This document shows, piece after piece, positions 42,790-57,234 of a stretch of 58,937 bases of DNA. The position numbers and the translations under genes were made by a program. Source of the DNA: Actinomycetes bacterium (GTDB lineage Bacteria > Actinomycetota > Acidimicrobiia > Acidimicrobiales > Aldehydirespiratoraceae); NCBI GenBank assembly GCA_024276495.1, contig JAJRXC010000053.1:1-58937 (forward strand), in the 5' to 3' direction. The first letter of the stretch is position 1. The number at the start of each line of letters is the position of its first letter. Under the pieces are notes generated by a model. It had not been told where the DNA came from. It was given only the letters and a program-made list of their open reading frames with translations, and searched no databases.

Positions 42790-42803
42790 AAGAGAAGGAC
42801 ACA

Positions 42804-43366
<563 letters not shown>

Positions 43367-43370
<4 letters not shown>

Positions 43371-44320
43371 GCGGCGCGATTCGCCACCTGCTCTCGATGG
43401 CCGACCTCGACCGCGACGACATAGACCGGCTGTTGAACCTCACCGAGTCGTTCGCCGAGGTCAGCGAACGCCAGATTCCGAAGGTGCCGGCCCTGCGAGG
43501 CAAGACGATCGCGTGGCTGTTCTACGAAGACTCCACCCGCACCCGGCTCTCCTTCGAGACCGCGGCGAAGCGCCTCTCGGCCGACACGATGAACTTCAGC
43601 GTCGGATCGTCGTCGGTCAACAAGGGTGAGTCGCTGCGCGACACCGTGGAGACGATCGCGGCGATGGGCGTCGACGGCATCGTCGTGCGGCACCGTGGGG
43701 CGGGGGCACCACACCGCATCACCAACTGGACCGACGCCTGTGTGGTCAACGCCGGCGACGGCTGGCATCAGCACCCCACCCAGTCGTTGCTCGACATCTA
43801 CACCGCGACGCGCCACCTGGGAAGCCTCGAAGGTCGACGGGTCGCCATCGTGGGCGACATCAAGCACTCCCGGGTCGCGCGTTCCAACGCGATCGGCTTC
43901 GCCCGTATGGGTGCCGACGTCACCTTCGTGGCGCCCCGAACGCTGCTGCCCGCGAGTCTCGAAGGTTGGCCGGTGAAGGTCACCCACGACCTCGACGAGG
44001 TCATCGAAGACCTCGACATCTGCTATCTGCTGCGCATGCAACGCGAACGCCAGGACGACGCCGTGGTGCCGACCCTGCGGGAGTTCCACGAAGAGTACGG
44101 GCTGACCACGGCCCGGGCCGATCGCCTGTCGCCCGGGTCGCTGATCATGCATCCCGGGCCGATGAACCGGGGGGTGGAGATCTCCGGAGAGGTCGCCGAT
44201 CGGCCGAACGCGGTCATCACCGAACAGGTCACCAACGGCATCGCGGTGCGAATGGCCGTGCTGTACCTGCTCCTCGGGTCCGGCCTCGACCTCGTCGAGG
44301 AAAGAACCCAGGTCGCATGA
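43367..44320 (+). CDS. pyrB: aspartate carbamoyltransferase catalytic subunit
   Basis: A 317-residue transcarbamoylase that joins carbamoyl phosphate and aspartate. Carbamoyl phosphate site F-Y-E-D-S-T-R-T-R-L-S-F-E, then S-S-V-N-K-G-E-S-L-R-D-T, H-Q-H-P-T-Q-S-L-L-D and M-H-P-G-P-M-N-R-G. No pyrI regulatory gene is present, as usual in actinobacteria. GTGA overlap with pyrR and ATGA overlap with pyrC. Confidence 0.97.
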
Positions 44321-45618
44321 CCGCCACCCTCGCGATCAAGGGCGGCACCGTCATCGACCAGAGCGGCTCCCGCCGGGCCGATGTCGTCGTCTCCGCCGAC
44401 GGCACGATCCTCGCCGTCGGCGTCGGTCTCGACGGCGATCGGTCGCTCGACGCCACCGACTGCGTCGTCGCACCGGGTTTCGTCGATCTCCACGTGCATC
44501 TGCGCCAACCCGGCAAGGAAGAAGCCGAGACGATCGAGACCGGCGCCCGCGGTGCCGCTCGGGGCGGGTTCACGTCGGTGCTCGCCATGCCGAACACGAC
44601 GCCCGCGATGGACTGTGCCGCGGTCGTTCGTGAGGTGATCGACTTGGCCAAGGACACGATCTGCGACGTGCGGCCGTCGGCTGCGATCACCGTCGGCCGC
44701 GAGGGCGAGCGGCTCACGCCGATGGCCGAACTGGTCCGGCTCGGCGTCCGGGTCTTCACCGACGACGGCACCGGGATCCAAGACGACAAGCTGATGCGAA
44801 CCGCCCTTGACTACGCCGGATCGCTGGCTCATCTCTGCGGAGGCCGGGCCATCGTGTTGGCGCAGCACTGTGAGGTCTCCGCGCTCAGCGAAGGCGGGTT
44901 CATGCACGAGGGCGAGTGGTCGAGTCGGCTGGGCATCCCCGGCCAGCCGGCGGAGGCCGAGGAGCTGATGGTGATGCGCGACATCGCCCTCGCCCGGCTC
45001 ACCGGCACCCGGGTGCACTTCCAACACCTGTCCACCGCCGGCTCGGTCGGCATGGTCCGTGTCGCGAAGGCCGCCGGTCTGCCGGTCACCGCCGAAGCGG
45101 CCACCCACCACTTCTGCCTCACCGACGCCTGTTGCGCCGACTACGACCCGGTCTTCAAGGTCCACCCTCCGCTACGAACCGACGTGGATGTCGCCGCGGT
45201 CAGACAGGGCCTGATTGACGGCACGATCGATGCGATCGCCACCGACCACGCGCCCCACACCCCCCAGGACAAGGAACGCACGTTCGCCGACGCCCCTCCC
45301 GGCATGCTCGGCCTCGAAACGGCGTTCGCCCTCGCCAACACCCATCTCGATCTGCCGATCGAAGACCTTCTCGCGTTGCTGTCGTGGCGCCCCGCGGCGA
45401 TCGCCGGGCTGGAGTCCGACCACGGTGGGCCGATCGTCGAGGGAGCCCCGGCCAATCTCGCCGTCGTCGATCCTGCCACGACCTGGACCGTGTCGGGCGC
45501 CGCCATGGCGAGTCGCAGCACCAACACCCCCTACGAAGGAATGACCGTGCGAGGTCGAGTACGACACACCATCTTGAGAGGCGACCCAGTCGTGATCGAC
45601 GGAGAGGCCCAGCGGTGA
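44317..45618 (+). CDS. pyrC: dihydroorotase
   Basis: A 433-residue class I dihydroorotase that closes carbamoyl aspartate to dihydroorotate. Metal ligands: [10 protein letters not shown], the Asp at F-T-D-D-G, His in A-Q-H-C-E and H-F-Q-H-L-S, and the catalytic Asp in A-T-D-H-A-P-H. The end has the usual [12 protein letters not shown]. Translationally coupled on both sides. Confidence 0.97.
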   Translation: MTATLAIKGGTVIDQSGSRRADVVVSADGTILAVGVGLDGDRSLDATDCVVAPGFVDLHVHLRQPGKEEAETIETGARGAARGGFTSVLAMPNTTPAMDCAAVVREVIDLAKDTICDVRPSAAITVGREGERLTPMAELVRLGVRVFTDDGTGIQDDKLMRTALDYAGSLAHLCGGRAIVLAQHCEVSALSEGGFMHEGEWSSRLGIPGQPAEAEELMVMRDIALARLTGTRVHFQHLSTAGSVGMVRVAKAAGLPVTAEAATHHFCLTDACCADYDPVFKVHPPLRTDVDVAAVRQGLIDGTIDAIATDHAPHTPQDKERTFADAPPGMLGLETAFALANTHLDLPIEDLLALLSWRPAAIAGLESDHGGPIVEGAPANLAVVDPATTWTVSGAAMASRSTNTPYEGMTVRGRVRHTILRGDPVVIDGEAQR

Positions 45619-46717
45619 CCGCCATGAGGGAGTATCAACTCGTTCTCGCCGACGGTGAAGTCTTCGAAGGGGAGGGCATCGGCGCCGACCCCGCCGACGG
45701 GATCGCCTCGGGCGAGGTCGTCTTCAACACGGTGCTCTCCGGCTACCAGGAGGTCATGACCGACCCGTCCTATGCCGGACAGATCATCACGTTCACCTAT
45801 CCCCACATCGGAAACTACGGCGTCAACTCGGTCGACGACGAGGCGTCGCGGCCCCACTGTCGTGGAATCATCATCCGCGACCTGGCCCGCCGCCACAGCA
45901 ACTGGCGGGCCGACGGCGACCTCGAGGGGTTTCTCCGCCGCCACGGGGTGGCCGGCATCGCCGGCATCGACACCCGGCGCCTGACCCGCCACATCCGCGA
46001 CGAGGGCGCCATGCCCGGCGCCTTCGGCTCGGCCGACGCCGACGCCCTGCGAGCCGCGGCGCTGGCCGATCCCGGAACCGCGGGCATCGATCTGGTCGGT
46101 CAGGTCACCACGACCGAGCGCTACACGATCGGCGACGGGCCGAGAAAGATCGTCGCCTACGACCTCGGTGTCAAGGCGACGATGCTCCGCCACCTTGGTG
46201 AGCTGGCGACGGTCACCGTCGTTCCCGCCGACACGCCCGCGGCCGATGTCCTCGCGATGGCCCCCGACGGCGTGTTCCTCTCCAACGGTCCCGGCGACCC
46301 GGAGGAGGCCGGGGCCATCGTCACCGAGCTCCCGAAGCTGATCGGCGAGGTCCCGATCTTCGGCATCTGCCTCGGTCACCAGGTGCTGGCCCTGGCCCTC
46401 GGCGGCCGCACGTTCAAGATGAAGTTCGGCCACCACGGCGGCAACGTCCCGGTTCAAGACGCCCGGACCGGCAAGGTCGAGATCACCAGCCAGAACCACA
46501 ACTTCGCGGTCGAGATGGGGTCGGTCCGAAACGTCACCGAGACCCACGTCTGTCTCAACGACGGTGCGCTCGAGGGGTTCGTGCACGACGAGCTGCCGGT
46601 GTTCAGCGTGCAGTACCACCCCGAAGCCGGACCCGGTCCCCACGACAGCCGCTACCTGTTCGCCGAGTTCGCCGAGCTCATGGACGCCCACCCGCGCACG
46701 AAAGAGGGGGTGGCGTA

Positions 46718-46718
<1 letters not shown>
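45615..46718 (+). CDS. carA: carbamoyl phosphate synthase small subunit
   Basis: A 367-residue glutamine amidotransferase. N-terminal half with [14 protein letters not shown]. Class I amidotransferase triad: Cys in G-I-C-L-G-H-Q, His and Glu in Q-Y-H-P-E. It feeds ammonia to CarB. The GTG at 45615 overlaps the pyrC stop; an ATG at 45624 is an alternative. The TAG stop overlaps the GTG of carB by one base. Confidence 0.96.
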
Positions 46719-50025
<3,307 letters not shown>

Positions 50026-50029
<4 letters not shown>

Positions 50030-50940
50030 CCTCCCTGACGACCGAGGTCGGTTCGGTCCGGCTCGGTGCGGCCGTGCTGACCGCGTCGGGCACCGCCGGT
50101 CACGGTGCCGAGTTCGCCCACTACCTGCGACCCGACGAGCTCGGTGCCGTCGTGGTGAAGTCGATGCGAGTCGAGGCGTGGGCGGGCAACCCGCCGCCCC
50201 GGGTGCATCCGACGGCGGCGGGGATGATCAACAGCGTCGGCCTCCAGGGCAAGGGGGTCGCCCATTGGCTGACCGACGAGCTGCCCGATCTCCTGGCCAC
50301 GGGTGCGACCGTCGTGGCCAGCATCTGGGGGAACTCGGTCGACGACTATCGGGCCGCGGCCGACGCGTTGGCCGTCGCGCCGCCGGAGGTCGTCGCGGTC
50401 GAGATCAACGTGTCGTGTCCGAACCTCGAGGACCGGGCGAAGATGTTCGCTCATTCCGCCGCGGCCACCGCGGAAGTGATCGCCGCGACCGGCGGGTGCG
50501 GTCGGCCCCGGTGGGCGAAGCTGAGCCCCAACACCGCCGACCTGCCCGAGATCGCGGCCGCGGCGGCCGCGGCCGGCGCCGAAGCGGTGGTGCTGACCAA
50601 CACGGTGCTGGGCATGGTCATCGACACCGAGACCCGGCGACCGGTGCTCGGGGCGAAGCGGGGCGGGCTCTCCGGCGCGGCGATCCATCCTGTCGCGGTT
50701 CGCGCCGTCTATGACGTCCACGAGGCGGAGCCCGACCTCCCGATCGTGGGAGTGGGTGGCGCCTGCGCGGGATCCGATGTCGTAGAGTTCCTGCTCGCCG
50801 GTGCCTGCGCGGTCGAAGTGGGCACCGCGACCTTCGCGGATCCCCGGGCCCCCCGACGGATCCTCGGCGAATTCCACGAATGGTGCGACCGTCACGGCGT
50901 GACAGAGGTCGCAGAACTGATCGGAGCTGCTCATGGCTGA
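50026..50940 (+). CDS. pyrD: dihydroorotate dehydrogenase, class 1 type
   Basis: A 304-residue FMN enzyme oxidising dihydroorotate to orotate. The active-site base is the Cys in N-V-S-C-P-N, which marks class 1 enzymes; class 2 has Ser. N-S-V-G-L-Q-G-K-G replaces the usual N-x-x-G-L-x-N-P-G. No membrane helix. The C-terminus has G-V-G-G-A and G-T-A-T-F-A-D-P. Class 1B enzymes normally work with PyrK, but no pyrK lies in this operon. GTG start overlaps the carB stop. Confidence 0.92.
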
Positions 50941-51661
50941 CAAGACGGCGAAGGAAGAACCGGCGATCGATGCCGACATCCGCGCCAAGCTCGCCCTGGC
51001 CCTCGACGTCGACGACCTCGTCGCGGCCATTCGGCTCGGGCGTCAGCTCAACAGCCACTTCGGTGTCGCGAAGATCGGGCTGGAGCTCTACAGCGCGGCG
51101 GGTCCCGAGGCGATCGGGGCGATCGCCGACCTCGGATACCGGATCTTCCTCGACCTCAAGCTCCACGACATCCCCACGACCGTCGGCAAGTCCGCCCGGG
51201 TGCTCGGCGCGCTCGGTGTGGAGTATCTGACCATGCACGCCCATGGTGGCGTCGAGATGTTGGCGGCCGGGGTGGCGGGGCTCGACGAAGGCGCCCGCAA
51301 CGCCGGCCTCGACGAGCCGACCGCGCTGGCGATCACCGTTCTCACGAGCGATGCCGACGCCCCGGAGCACATCATGCCCAAACGGGTGATGGTCGCGGCA
51401 GAAGCCGGATGCCGGGGGATCGTCTGCGCGGCGGGCGATCTCGAGCAGGCGCATCACTACGCACCCCGCATGACCCGTGTCGTTCCCGGAATCCGACTTC
51501 CGGGTGACAATGTCGACGATCAGGCGAGGGCCGCGTCGCCCGACGAGGCGGTCGCCGGCGGCGCCGACCTGCTCGTCATCGGTCGGGCCGTGACCCGATC
51601 CGACGATCCGGTCGCCGCCGCCGATCGCATCCACGAACTGATCGCGGGTTCCGGCGACTGA
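50933..51661 (+). CDS. pyrF: orotidine 5'-phosphate decarboxylase
   Basis: A 242-residue TIM-barrel enzyme giving UMP. Catalytic D-L-K-L-H-D-I-P-T-T-V, with L-A-L-D-V-D near the start, V-V-P-G-I-R-L-P and a phosphate loop V-I-G-R-A-V-T. It belongs to the common bacterial type I, whereas mycobacteria carry a distinct type, which also points away from mycobacteria. It overlaps pyrD by 8 bases and ends the pyr operon. Confidence 0.95.
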   Translation: MADKTAKEEPAIDADIRAKLALALDVDDLVAAIRLGRQLNSHFGVAKIGLELYSAAGPEAIGAIADLGYRIFLDLKLHDIPTTVGKSARVLGALGVEYLTMHAHGGVEMLAAGVAGLDEGARNAGLDEPTALAITVLTSDADAPEHIMPKRVMVAAEAGCRGIVCAAGDLEQAHHYAPRMTRVVPGIRLPGDNVDDQARAASPDEAVAGGADLLVIGRAVTRSDDPVAAADRIHELIAGSGD

Positions 51662-51675
51662 CGGGCCCGTTCCGC

Positions 51676-51681
51676 TAGGGT
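51676..51681 (+). promoter_or_regulatory. -10 box for leaderless mihF
   Basis: TAGGGT, 7 nt before the ATG at 51689. Confidence 0.55.
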
Positions 51682-51688
51682 CGCGACC

Positions 51689-52003
51689 ATGTCGAAGCCT
51701 CCTGTCCTGTCCGACGAGGCCCGTGCAGCGGCCCTGGCCAAAGCCGGTCAGGCCCGTCGGGACCGGGCCGAACTGAAGCAGCGCCTCAAGATGGGATCGA
51801 TCTCGTTCGTCGAGCTCATGGAGCAGGCCGACTCCGACGAGCTCATCGGCAAGACCAAGGTGTTGGCAGTGCTCGAGTCGCTCCCGGGGATGGGCAAGGT
51901 GAAGGCCCGCCGCACCATGGAAGATATCGGAATCGCCGAGAATCGCCGCATCCGGGGTCTCGGCGAGAAGCAGCGCAGCGAGCTCCTGGCCCAACTGGGG
52001 TGA
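51689..52003 (+). CDS. mihF: actinobacterial integration host factor mIHF
   Basis: A 104-residue helical DNA-binding protein found only in actinobacteria. It has L-S-D-E-A-R-A-A-A-L-A-K-A, L-K-Q-R-L-K-M-G, V-L-A-V-L-E-S-L-P-G-M-G-K-V-K-A-R (the helix-two-turn-helix contact) and I-A-E-N-R-R-I-R-G-L-G. Its place before gmk is the usual one and is a strong marker for the phylum. Own leaderless promoter; GTGA overlap with gmk. Confidence 0.93.
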   Translation: MSKPPVLSDEARAAALAKAGQARRDRAELKQRLKMGSISFVELMEQADSDELIGKTKVLAVLESLPGMGKVKARRTMEDIGIAENRRIRGLGEKQRSELLAQLG

Positions 52004-52578
52004 GCGGAGACGGTCTCGACACCGACCGGCTGATCATCGTCATCTCCGGCCCGGGCGGGGTCGGCAAGGGGACGATCGTCGCCCGGCTGCTCGATCGCGA
52101 CCCACGGCTGTGGCTGAGCCGCAGCTGGACGACCCGGGCCCGCCGGCCCGGCGAGTCGATGGAGGCGTACCACTTCACGAACCGCGAGCTCTTCTTGTCC
52201 CATGTGGACGAAGGAGGGTTCCTCGAATGGGTCGAGTTCCTCGACTACCTGCAGGGAACGCCGGTTCCGGATCCGCCGGCCGGTCACGACGTCGTCTTCG
52301 AGATCGACGTCCACGGGGCCGCTCAGATCCGCCGCCGTTTCCCCGACGCGTTGCTCGTGTTCGTCGACGCCCCGACCCGGGCCCACCAGGAGGCGAGGCT
52401 GCGCGGACGCGGCGACCCCGATGAGAAGGTCGAGGCTCGCCTGGCCAAGGCCGAGGAGGAAGTGGCGATGGCTCACTCACTCGGCTGCGAGGTCGTCATC
52501 AACGACGACCTCGAACGGGCGGTTGCCGAGGTCGAGAGCTTGATCCGCTCGCGCCGCGCCGCCGACCCCCACTGCTAG
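52000..52578 (+). CDS. gmk: guanylate kinase
   Basis: A 192-residue kinase converting GMP to GDP. P-loop G-P-G-G-V-G-K-G-T, S-R-S-W-T-T-R-A-R-R-P-G-E and Y-H-F for GMP binding, then V-V-F-E-I-D-V-H-G-A. C-terminal V-I-N-D-D-L-E. The GTG start overlaps the mihF stop; a family member without the last Tyr-rich turn. The rpoZ promoter overlaps its stop codon. Confidence 0.93.
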   Translation: MSGDGLDTDRLIIVISGPGGVGKGTIVARLLDRDPRLWLSRSWTTRARRPGESMEAYHFTNRELFLSHVDEGGFLEWVEFLDYLQGTPVPDPPAGHDVVFEIDVHGAAQIRRRFPDALLVFVDAPTRAHQEARLRGRGDPDEKVEARLAKAEEEVAMAHSLGCEVVINDDLERAVAEVESLIRSRRAADPHC

Positions 52579-52581
52579 GAT
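52576..52581 (+). promoter_or_regulatory. -10 box of rpoZ
   Basis: TAGGAT, overlapping the gmk stop. It leaves a leader of about 45 nt that carries a TGGAGA ribosome site before the ATG at 52633. Confidence 0.4.
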
Positions 52582-52632
52582 TGATGGTCGGCTCCACTCC
52601 CGTGGAGACCTGTTCGCACTCTGGAGATCCCC

Positions 52633-52959
52633 ATGGCGCACGGCTACGACACGATGATGAACCCACCGATCGAGGCACTCCTCGAGGAGACCGGCTCGAA
52701 GTTCAGCCTCGTGACCCTCTCCGCCATGCGAAGCCGTGAGATCACGAACTATGTCGGCCACCTCGGGCAGGGCATCGGCGCGTCGGTTCCGCCCCAGGTC
52801 ACCTCCACCGCGAGCAAGCCCCTCTCGATCGCCTTCGAGGAGATCGCGGCCGAAAAGATCGAGGCCGTGAAGATCGATCCCGAGGCCGAGGCGGCCGCAC
52901 TGGCCCTCGCCGAGGCGGAAGCCGCCGCGGCCGCCGAACTCGACGACGACAGCGCCTGA
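52633..52959 (+). CDS. rpoZ: RNA polymerase omega subunit
   Basis: A 108-residue protein that helps assemble beta' into RNA polymerase. It has M-M-N-P-P-I-E-A-L-L, G-S-K-F-S-L-V-T-L-S-A-M-R-S-R-E-I and P-L-S-I-A-F-E-E-I-A, the standard omega core. The last 30 residues are an Ala/Glu-rich helix ending in four acidic residues, longer than in most omegas. Lies between gmk and coaBC as usual. Confidence 0.92.
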   Translation: MAHGYDTMMNPPIEALLEETGSKFSLVTLSAMRSREITNYVGHLGQGIGASVPPQVTSTASKPLSIAFEEIAAEKIEAVKIDPEAEAAALALAEAEAAAAAELDDDSA

Positions 52960-52969
52960 GCAAACGCAC

Positions 52970-54211
52970 ATGGGCACCCTCTCCGGTCGGCGGGTCGTTC
53001 TCGGCGTCACCGGGGGGATCGCGGCCTACAAAGCGGTCGAGGTCTGTCGACGACTGGTCGACGCCGGCGCCCACGTCTCACCGATCATGACCGACCGCGC
53101 CCGCGAGATGGTCGGCGCGGCCACCTTCTCGGCGCTGGCCAGCGAGCCGACCCGCACCTCGCTCTTCCACGATCCCGACACCCCGATTCCTCACACCGTC
53201 CTCGGTCAACAGGCCGAGCTCGTGGTGATCTGTCCGGCCACGGCCCGGATCATCTCCGACATCCGAACCGGTCGCTCGGCCGATCTGCTCACGGCGACGA
53301 TTCTGGCCACCCGAGCACCGGTGATGGTGTGCCCGGCGATGCACACCGAGATGTGGGAGCAGGCATCGGTCCAGGAGAATCTCGAAGTGATCGCCTCGCG
53401 TGGGGTGCTGATCGTGGGCCCCGAGCGTGGTCGTCTGGCCGGCGGCGACCTGGGCGAAGGGCGCATGGCCGATCCGGAGACGATCGTCGCCGCGATCGAA
53501 CGAACGTTGGCGCCCGGAGATCTGGTGGCCCGTCGGGTGCTGGTCACCGCCGGTGGCACCCGCGAGCCCATCGACGCGGTCCGCTACGTCGGCAACCGAT
53601 CGTCGGGCAAACAGGGCCACGCGGTGGCGGCCGAGGCCGCCGCCCGAGGCGCCGATGTCGTCCTCGTCACCACGAAGCCCGAGCAGGCACCGACCGGGGT
53701 GCGAGTCGTTGCCGTCGAGACGGCGGCGGAGATGGCCACTGCCTGTGCGTTGGAAGCCCCCGACGCCGAGATCGTCGTGATGGCGGCCGCCGTCGCCGAT
53801 TTCCGACCGGCCGAGATCGTCGAGAAGAAGCTGAAGAAACACGACGGTGCGCCCTCGGTCGAGCTCGTCGCCACGGCCGACATCCTTGCCGACCTCGGGG
53901 CCCGGAAGCCCTCCGGGCAGGTTCTCGTCGGTTTAGCCGCCGAGACCGACGATCTCGTGGCCAACGCCGCCGAGAAGCTCCGGCGCAAGAAGCTCGACAT
54001 GATCGTCGCCAACGACGTGTCGAAGCCCGGCGTCGGGTTCGAGCACGAGACGAATGAGGTGATCGTGCTCATGGCGGACGGCACGCGTCATCATGTACCA
54101 CTGTCCGACAAGCGCGACATCGCTCGTGCGGTGCTCGACGCGGCCGGCGCGCTGCTCGACACCGATCGGCCGAGCTCGCCCGTCGATCCCACCAACCAGG
54201 AGCAAGAGTGA
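52970..54211 (+). CDS. coaBC: bifunctional phosphopantothenoylcysteine decarboxylase/synthase
   Basis: A 413-residue coenzyme A enzyme. Residues 1-180 form the flavin decarboxylase: [10 protein letters not shown], the catalytic His in P-I-P-H, and P-A-M-H-T-E-M-W, where many bacteria have Asn instead of the His. Residues 185-395 form the synthase: [26 protein letters not shown] and K-L-K-K. ATG start; GTGA overlap with metK. Confidence 0.95.
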   Translation: MGTLSGRRVVLGVTGGIAAYKAVEVCRRLVDAGAHVSPIMTDRAREMVGAATFSALASEPTRTSLFHDPDTPIPHTVLGQQAELVVICPATARIISDIRTGRSADLLTATILATRAPVMVCPAMHTEMWEQASVQENLEVIASRGVLIVGPERGRLAGGDLGEGRMADPETIVAAIERTLAPGDLVARRVLVTAGGTREPIDAVRYVGNRSSGKQGHAVAAEAAARGADVVLVTTKPEQAPTGVRVVAVETAAEMATACALEAPDAEIVVMAAAVADFRPAEIVEKKLKKHDGAPSVELVATADILADLGARKPSGQVLVGLAAETDDLVANAAEKLRRKKLDMIVANDVSKPGVGFEHETNEVIVLMADGTRHHVPLSDKRDIARAVLDAAGALLDTDRPSSPVDPTNQEQE

Positions 54212-55410
54212 CCCGCTGGACCTTCACTTCGGAGAGCGTTTCCGAGGGCCATCCCGACAAGATGGCCGATCAGATATCGGATGCGATTCTCGACGCCATG
54301 CTCGAACAGGACCCGCACAGTCGTGTGGCCTGCGAGACGATGGTCACCACCGGCTTGGCCATCGTCGCCGGCGAGATCACCACGGAGGCCTACGTCGACA
54401 TCCCCGGCACCGTCCGGGCGACGATCTGCGACATCGGCTACGACCGTGAGTCGTTCGGCTACGACGGCACCACGTGTGGGGTGATGATCGCGATCGACGA
54501 GCAGTCGCCCGACATCTCCCAGGGGGTGACCGCCTCCGAGGAGGTGCGTTCCGGGACCGCCGGCGAGGAGGACGAGCTCGACAAGCAGGGGGCGGGCGAT
54601 CAGGGAATGATGTTCGGCTACGCGTGCGACGAGACCGACGTGCTCATGCCACTGCCGATCCACCTCGCTCATCGAATGGCCGAGCGCCACGCCGAGGTTC
54701 GCAAGGCCGGAACCATCCCGTACCTCCGTCCCGATGCCAAGACCCAGGTCACCTTCGAGTACGAGGACAACGTCCCGGTCCGGCTGAAGACCGTTCTCGT
54801 TTCCACCCAGCACAACGATGGCATCGATCGCGACACCATGATCCGCCCCGACCTGATCGAGCACGTCATCGCTCCGGTCATCCCGGCCCGGTTCGCCGAT
54901 GACGACTACGAGGTCCACGTCAACCCGACCGGCCGGTTCGTCATCGGCGGCCCCGTGGGCGATGCCGGTCTCACCGGCCGCAAGATCATCGTCGACACCT
55001 ACGGAGGGATGGCCCGTCACGGAGGCGGCGCCTTCTCGGGCAAGGACCCGTCGAAGGTCGACCGGTCGGCGGCCTATGCGACACGCTGGGTGGCCAAGAA
55101 CCTCGTGGCTGCCGGCGCGGCGACGCGCTGCGAGGTCCAGGTCGCCTACGCGATCGGCATGGCCCGTCCGGTCTCGGTGCTCGTCGAGACCTTCGGCACC
55201 GAGACGGTCGACGCCGCGGCGATCGAAAAGGCGGTCGACGAGGTCTTCGATCTCCGCCCCGCGGCGATCCTGCGAGATCTCGATCTGCGGCGCCCGATCT
55301 ACAAGAAGACCGCGGCCTACGGTCACTTCGGCCGACCCGCCGACGACGGAGAGTTTCCGTGGGAAGCGACGAATCGGGTCGACGATCTCAAGTCGGTCCT
55401 GGGGCTCTGA
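54208..55410 (+). CDS. metK: S-adenosylmethionine synthetase
   Basis: A 400-residue enzyme that makes SAM from methionine and [16 protein letters not shown] at the N-terminus, [26 protein letters not shown] and the closing D-L-K-S-V-L. GTG start with a CAGGAG site in the coaBC end. SAM is used by QueA and by the methyltransferases in this window. No SAM riboswitch is visible. Confidence 0.97.
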   Translation: MTRWTFTSESVSEGHPDKMADQISDAILDAMLEQDPHSRVACETMVTTGLAIVAGEITTEAYVDIPGTVRATICDIGYDRESFGYDGTTCGVMIAIDEQSPDISQGVTASEEVRSGTAGEEDELDKQGAGDQGMMFGYACDETDVLMPLPIHLAHRMAERHAEVRKAGTIPYLRPDAKTQVTFEYEDNVPVRLKTVLVSTQHNDGIDRDTMIRPDLIEHVIAPVIPARFADDDYEVHVNPTGRFVIGGPVGDAGLTGRKIIVDTYGGMARHGGGAFSGKDPSKVDRSAAYATRWVAKNLVAAGAATRCEVQVAYAIGMARPVSVLVETFGTETVDAAAIEKAVDEVFDLRPAAILRDLDLRRPIYKKTAAYGHFGRPADDGEFPWEATNRVDDLKSVLGL

Positions 55411-57230
55411 TCCCGGACTCCGACCTTCCCGGCGCGCAGGGACGCTTCGTTCTCGACGAGACGGGGTCGGCGCCGGCCCACCACCGGCCCGATCCGACCC
55501 GCCCACCCGGGCGGGTCGTTCGCGTCGTTCCCGATGTGCCCGCGATCGACCGTGAGTTCGACTATCTCGTCCCGGCCGCCTGGGTCGACGACGGCCGAGC
55601 CGCTCGCCTAGCGGTCGGCTCGATGGTCCGAGTCGAGCTGGCCGGTCGCCGTGTGGCGGCGTGGGTGGTCGAGCTCGATGTGAAGCCACCGCCGGGAGTG
55701 AAGCTGAGCCCGTTGTCGAAGCTCAGCGGGGTCGGTCCCGACGCGGAGATGATCGATCTCGCCGAGTGGGGGGCATGGCGGTGGGCGGGCCGGAAGGTGT
55801 CGTTCCTGCGGTCGGCATCGCCGCCGCGGATGGTGGCGGGGGTGCCGCGACGGCGGTCACGACCGCGTGCACCCGCCGGACCGGGGGACGTGTTCGACGA
55901 CGCGTTCACCCACGGCGTCGCCGTGGTGAGAACGCCGCCGGCCGACGACGGCGTACCGCTCGCCCTCGCCGCTTGTCGTCTGGGCGACAGCCTGCTCATC
56001 GTCGGTGAGATGGCCCGGGCCCGGCGGATGGCGATCGCGTTGCGCCGCGCGGGCGTGACCGTCGCCCTCGGTCCGACCGAATGGGCCACGGCGGCCGGTG
56101 GCGCGACCGTGGTCGGGACCCGGTCGGCCGCGTGGATGCCGCTGCCCGAGCTGGCCGCCGTCGTCGTGTTCGACGAGCACGAAGAACAGCTGAAGGAGGA
56201 GCGAACGCCCACATGGCACGCCCGTGACGTCGCCCTCGAACGGGCCCGGCGTCGTGGTGTTCCGGCCCTGTTGTCCTCGCCGACGCCGACGCTGGAGGCC
56301 CTGCGGGCCGGTCGGCTCCTGCGGCCCGATCGGTCGGCCGAACGGGCCGGCTGGCCCATCGTCGACGTGCTGGATCGGCGCGACGACGATCCGGTCAAGG
56401 CCGGCCTTTTCGCCGAGCGCTTGGCCGAACGGCTCGGCGAGGGTCGAGTGGTGTGTGTTCTCAACCGGTTGGGCCGCTCCCGTCTTCTCGCCTGTGCGAG
56501 CTGTGGTGAGCTGGTGCGGTCCGAGGACGGTGCCTCGCCGATGATCCTCCTCGACGATCGACTCGAGACCGCCGACGGCACCGAGAGCCGTCCGGTGGTG
56601 TGCGCCCATTGCGGATCGACGAAGCTGAAGAACCTGCGGGCCGGCGTCACCCGGGCCCGAGAGGAGCTCTCCGCGCTGGTCGGCGAGCCGGTCGACGAGG
56701 TCACGGCCTCGACCGACACGGCCCCGGTCTCGCGGGTCGTGATCGGCACGGAGGCGGTGTTGCATCGTGTCGAGCAGGCCGACGTGGTCGTGTTCCTCGA
56801 TCTCGATCAGGAGCTGCTCGCCCCTCGTCAACGGGCCTTCGAGCAGGCGCTGGCCCTCCTGGCCCGAGCCGCGGGCCTGCTCGGTCCCCGCCGAGACGGC
56901 GGACGGCTCGTGCTCCAGACCCGCCAACCCGATCACGAGGTCGTGCAGGCCGCTCGGCGGGCCGACCCGTCGATCGTCGCCGTCGCCGAACGGGATCGCC
57001 GCAAGGCGCTGGGAACGCCGCCCTACGGTGCCCAGGTGCTGGTCAGCGGAGCCGGCGCGGCGGCGTTCATGGCCGCGTTGGGCACGCCGCCCGGTGTCCG
57101 GATCCGGGGGCCCCTCGATGGACGTTGGTTGCTGCGGGCCGACACGCACCGTCTCGTGCTCGACGCGCTCGCCGCCACGCCCCGACCTTCCTCCCGGCTG
57201 CGGGTCGAGGTCGATCCCCTGCGAGTATGA
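55359..57230 (+). CDS. priA: degenerate primosomal protein N' (PriA-like)
   Basis: A 623-residue PriA homologue of the actinobacterial type. The DNA-binding N-terminal domain is kept (F-D-Y-L-V-P). The helicase core lacks a Walker A: where G-x-G-K-T should stand there is [11 protein letters not shown], and the DEEH box reads F-D-E-H-E-E. Zinc pairs are reduced to C-A-S-C and C-A-H-C. The C-terminal G-T-P-P-Y-G and G-P-L-D-G-R-W are kept. It probably has a structural role in replication restart without ATPase activity. The GTG start overlaps metK by 52 bases and is uncertain. Confidence 0.85.
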   Translation: MGSDESGRRSQVGPGALIPDSDLPGAQGRFVLDETGSAPAHHRPDPTRPPGRVVRVVPDVPAIDREFDYLVPAAWVDDGRAARLAVGSMVRVELAGRRVAAWVVELDVKPPPGVKLSPLSKLSGVGPDAEMIDLAEWGAWRWAGRKVSFLRSASPPRMVAGVPRRRSRPRAPAGPGDVFDDAFTHGVAVVRTPPADDGVPLALAACRLGDSLLIVGEMARARRMAIALRRAGVTVALGPTEWATAAGGATVVGTRSAAWMPLPELAAVVVFDEHEEQLKEERTPTWHARDVALERARRRGVPALLSSPTPTLEALRAGRLLRPDRSAERAGWPIVDVLDRRDDDPVKAGLFAERLAERLGEGRVVCVLNRLGRSRLLACASCGELVRSEDGASPMILLDDRLETADGTESRPVVCAHCGSTKLKNLRAGVTRAREELSALVGEPVDEVTASTDTAPVSRVVIGTEAVLHRVEQADVVVFLDLDQELLAPRQRAFEQALALLARAAGLLGPRRDGGRLVLQTRQPDHEVVQAARRADPSIVAVAERDRRKALGTPPYGAQVLVSGAGAAAFMAALGTPPGVRIRGPLDGRWLLRADTHRLVLDALAATPRPSSRLRVEVDPLRV

Positions 57231-57234
57231 GGTG

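Noticed and set aside
52970-54211. P-A-M-H in place of P-A-M-N in CoaBC as a damaged active site
   Set aside because: I recall the same His in other actinobacterial CoaBC proteins, so it is probably a lineage feature.
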